Positions 63,841-64,000 of a DNA stretch of 64,000 nt are shown here, one piece after another. Location: the NCBI GenBank assembly GCA_964036315.1, contig OZ038507.1, positions 68,279,232 through 68,343,231 on the forward strand, in the 5' to 3' direction. The first letter of the stretch is position 1. Each line of letters opens with the position of its first letter. Below the pieces are notes generated by a model. That model was given only the letters and a program-made list of their open reading frames with translations. It searched no databases and was not told where the DNA came from. This DNA comes from Acanthosepion esculentum. Taxonomy: Eukaryota; Mollusca; Cephalopoda; Sepiida; Sepiidae. The position numbers and the translations under genes were made by a program.

Positions 63841-64000
63841 AGAACAAGGATCTATATCAAAATGTCTTTTACGATGTGTATATCGCTTGAAATGCATGCA
63901 AAAGCGAAAAAGAATCATCTGGGAATTCTTCAATGATTCTCCCAATTGAATAAGCGAAACAGAAAAAAATCTCCTACAAATGCTATTGTTCAGATAGACT
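63841..64000. other. no recognisable feature
   Basis: Unassigned sequence to the window edge. Confidence 0.4.

Overview
The window looks like non-coding, repeat-saturated animal DNA, most probably from a coleoid cephalopod such as an octopus. The grounds are dozens of (TA)n arrays, many tRNA-derived SINE-like heads, Penelope-like elements (PLEs), Jockey/CR1-like and RTE-like LINE remnants, Tc1/mariner relics, and no exon of a host gene that I can recognise. The taxon is an inference; a similar picture could occur in another mollusc. I see no intact host protein gene, no bacterial-type operon and no CRISPR array. Almost every long reading frame is microsatellite translation (IYIYIY, SLSLSL, FFFSFF) or decayed transposon coding sequence.

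Layout. 0-8 kb: LINE 3' ends on the minus strand, a 461-bp element with perfect 49-bp terminal inverted repeats, and small MITEs. 8-9 kb: a higher-order microsatellite. 9.8-20 kb: foldback palindromes, a LINE 3' end, split Tc1-like remnants (the transposase relic at 13.5-14.4 kb keeps DD34E), a pogo/Tigger-like MITE and the first hammerhead-like motifs. 21.1-23.4 kb: a 2.3-kb homopyrimidine tract. 23.9-29.8 kb: a nest of MITEs, a Jockey/CR1-like LINE, and a decayed PLE with an RT YVDD box and a GIY-YIG-like endonuclease tail, surrounded by loose PLE N-terminal pieces. 29.8-38.7 kb: a foldback element with a tRNA-like core, a tandem array whose ~146-bp unit joins a tRNA-like segment to a 5S rRNA-like segment, a DUF4817-type mariner relic, and a second 5S/tRNA array inside an insertion that splits a LINE. 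41-48 kb: a mariner MITE carrying a captured genomic fragment, a 30-bp minisatellite element, more foldbacks, and a tRNA-like head followed by a consensus-perfect hammerhead core. 48-57 kb: microsatellites, PLE fragments and about 3 kb of purine-rich DNA. 57-64 kb: CA/TA-rich DNA, LINE remnants, duplicated microsatellite blocks and an 80-bp mariner MITE with a matching empty site in the window.

The most interesting signal is RNA-level. At least five repeat types carry compact type-I hammerhead-ribozyme-like motifs: a short helix I, CTGANGA, stem II, GAAA, a minimal helix III, then NUH. One (46,346-46,399, minus) matches the core consensus exactly and sits just 3' of a tRNA-like polymerase III promoter. 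Another type is attached to PLE N-terminal pieces and shows compensatory changes between copies. Hammerheads in PLEs and in tRNA-headed schistosome retroposons are established; this particular combination, and the composite 5S/tRNA arrays, are what I would follow up.
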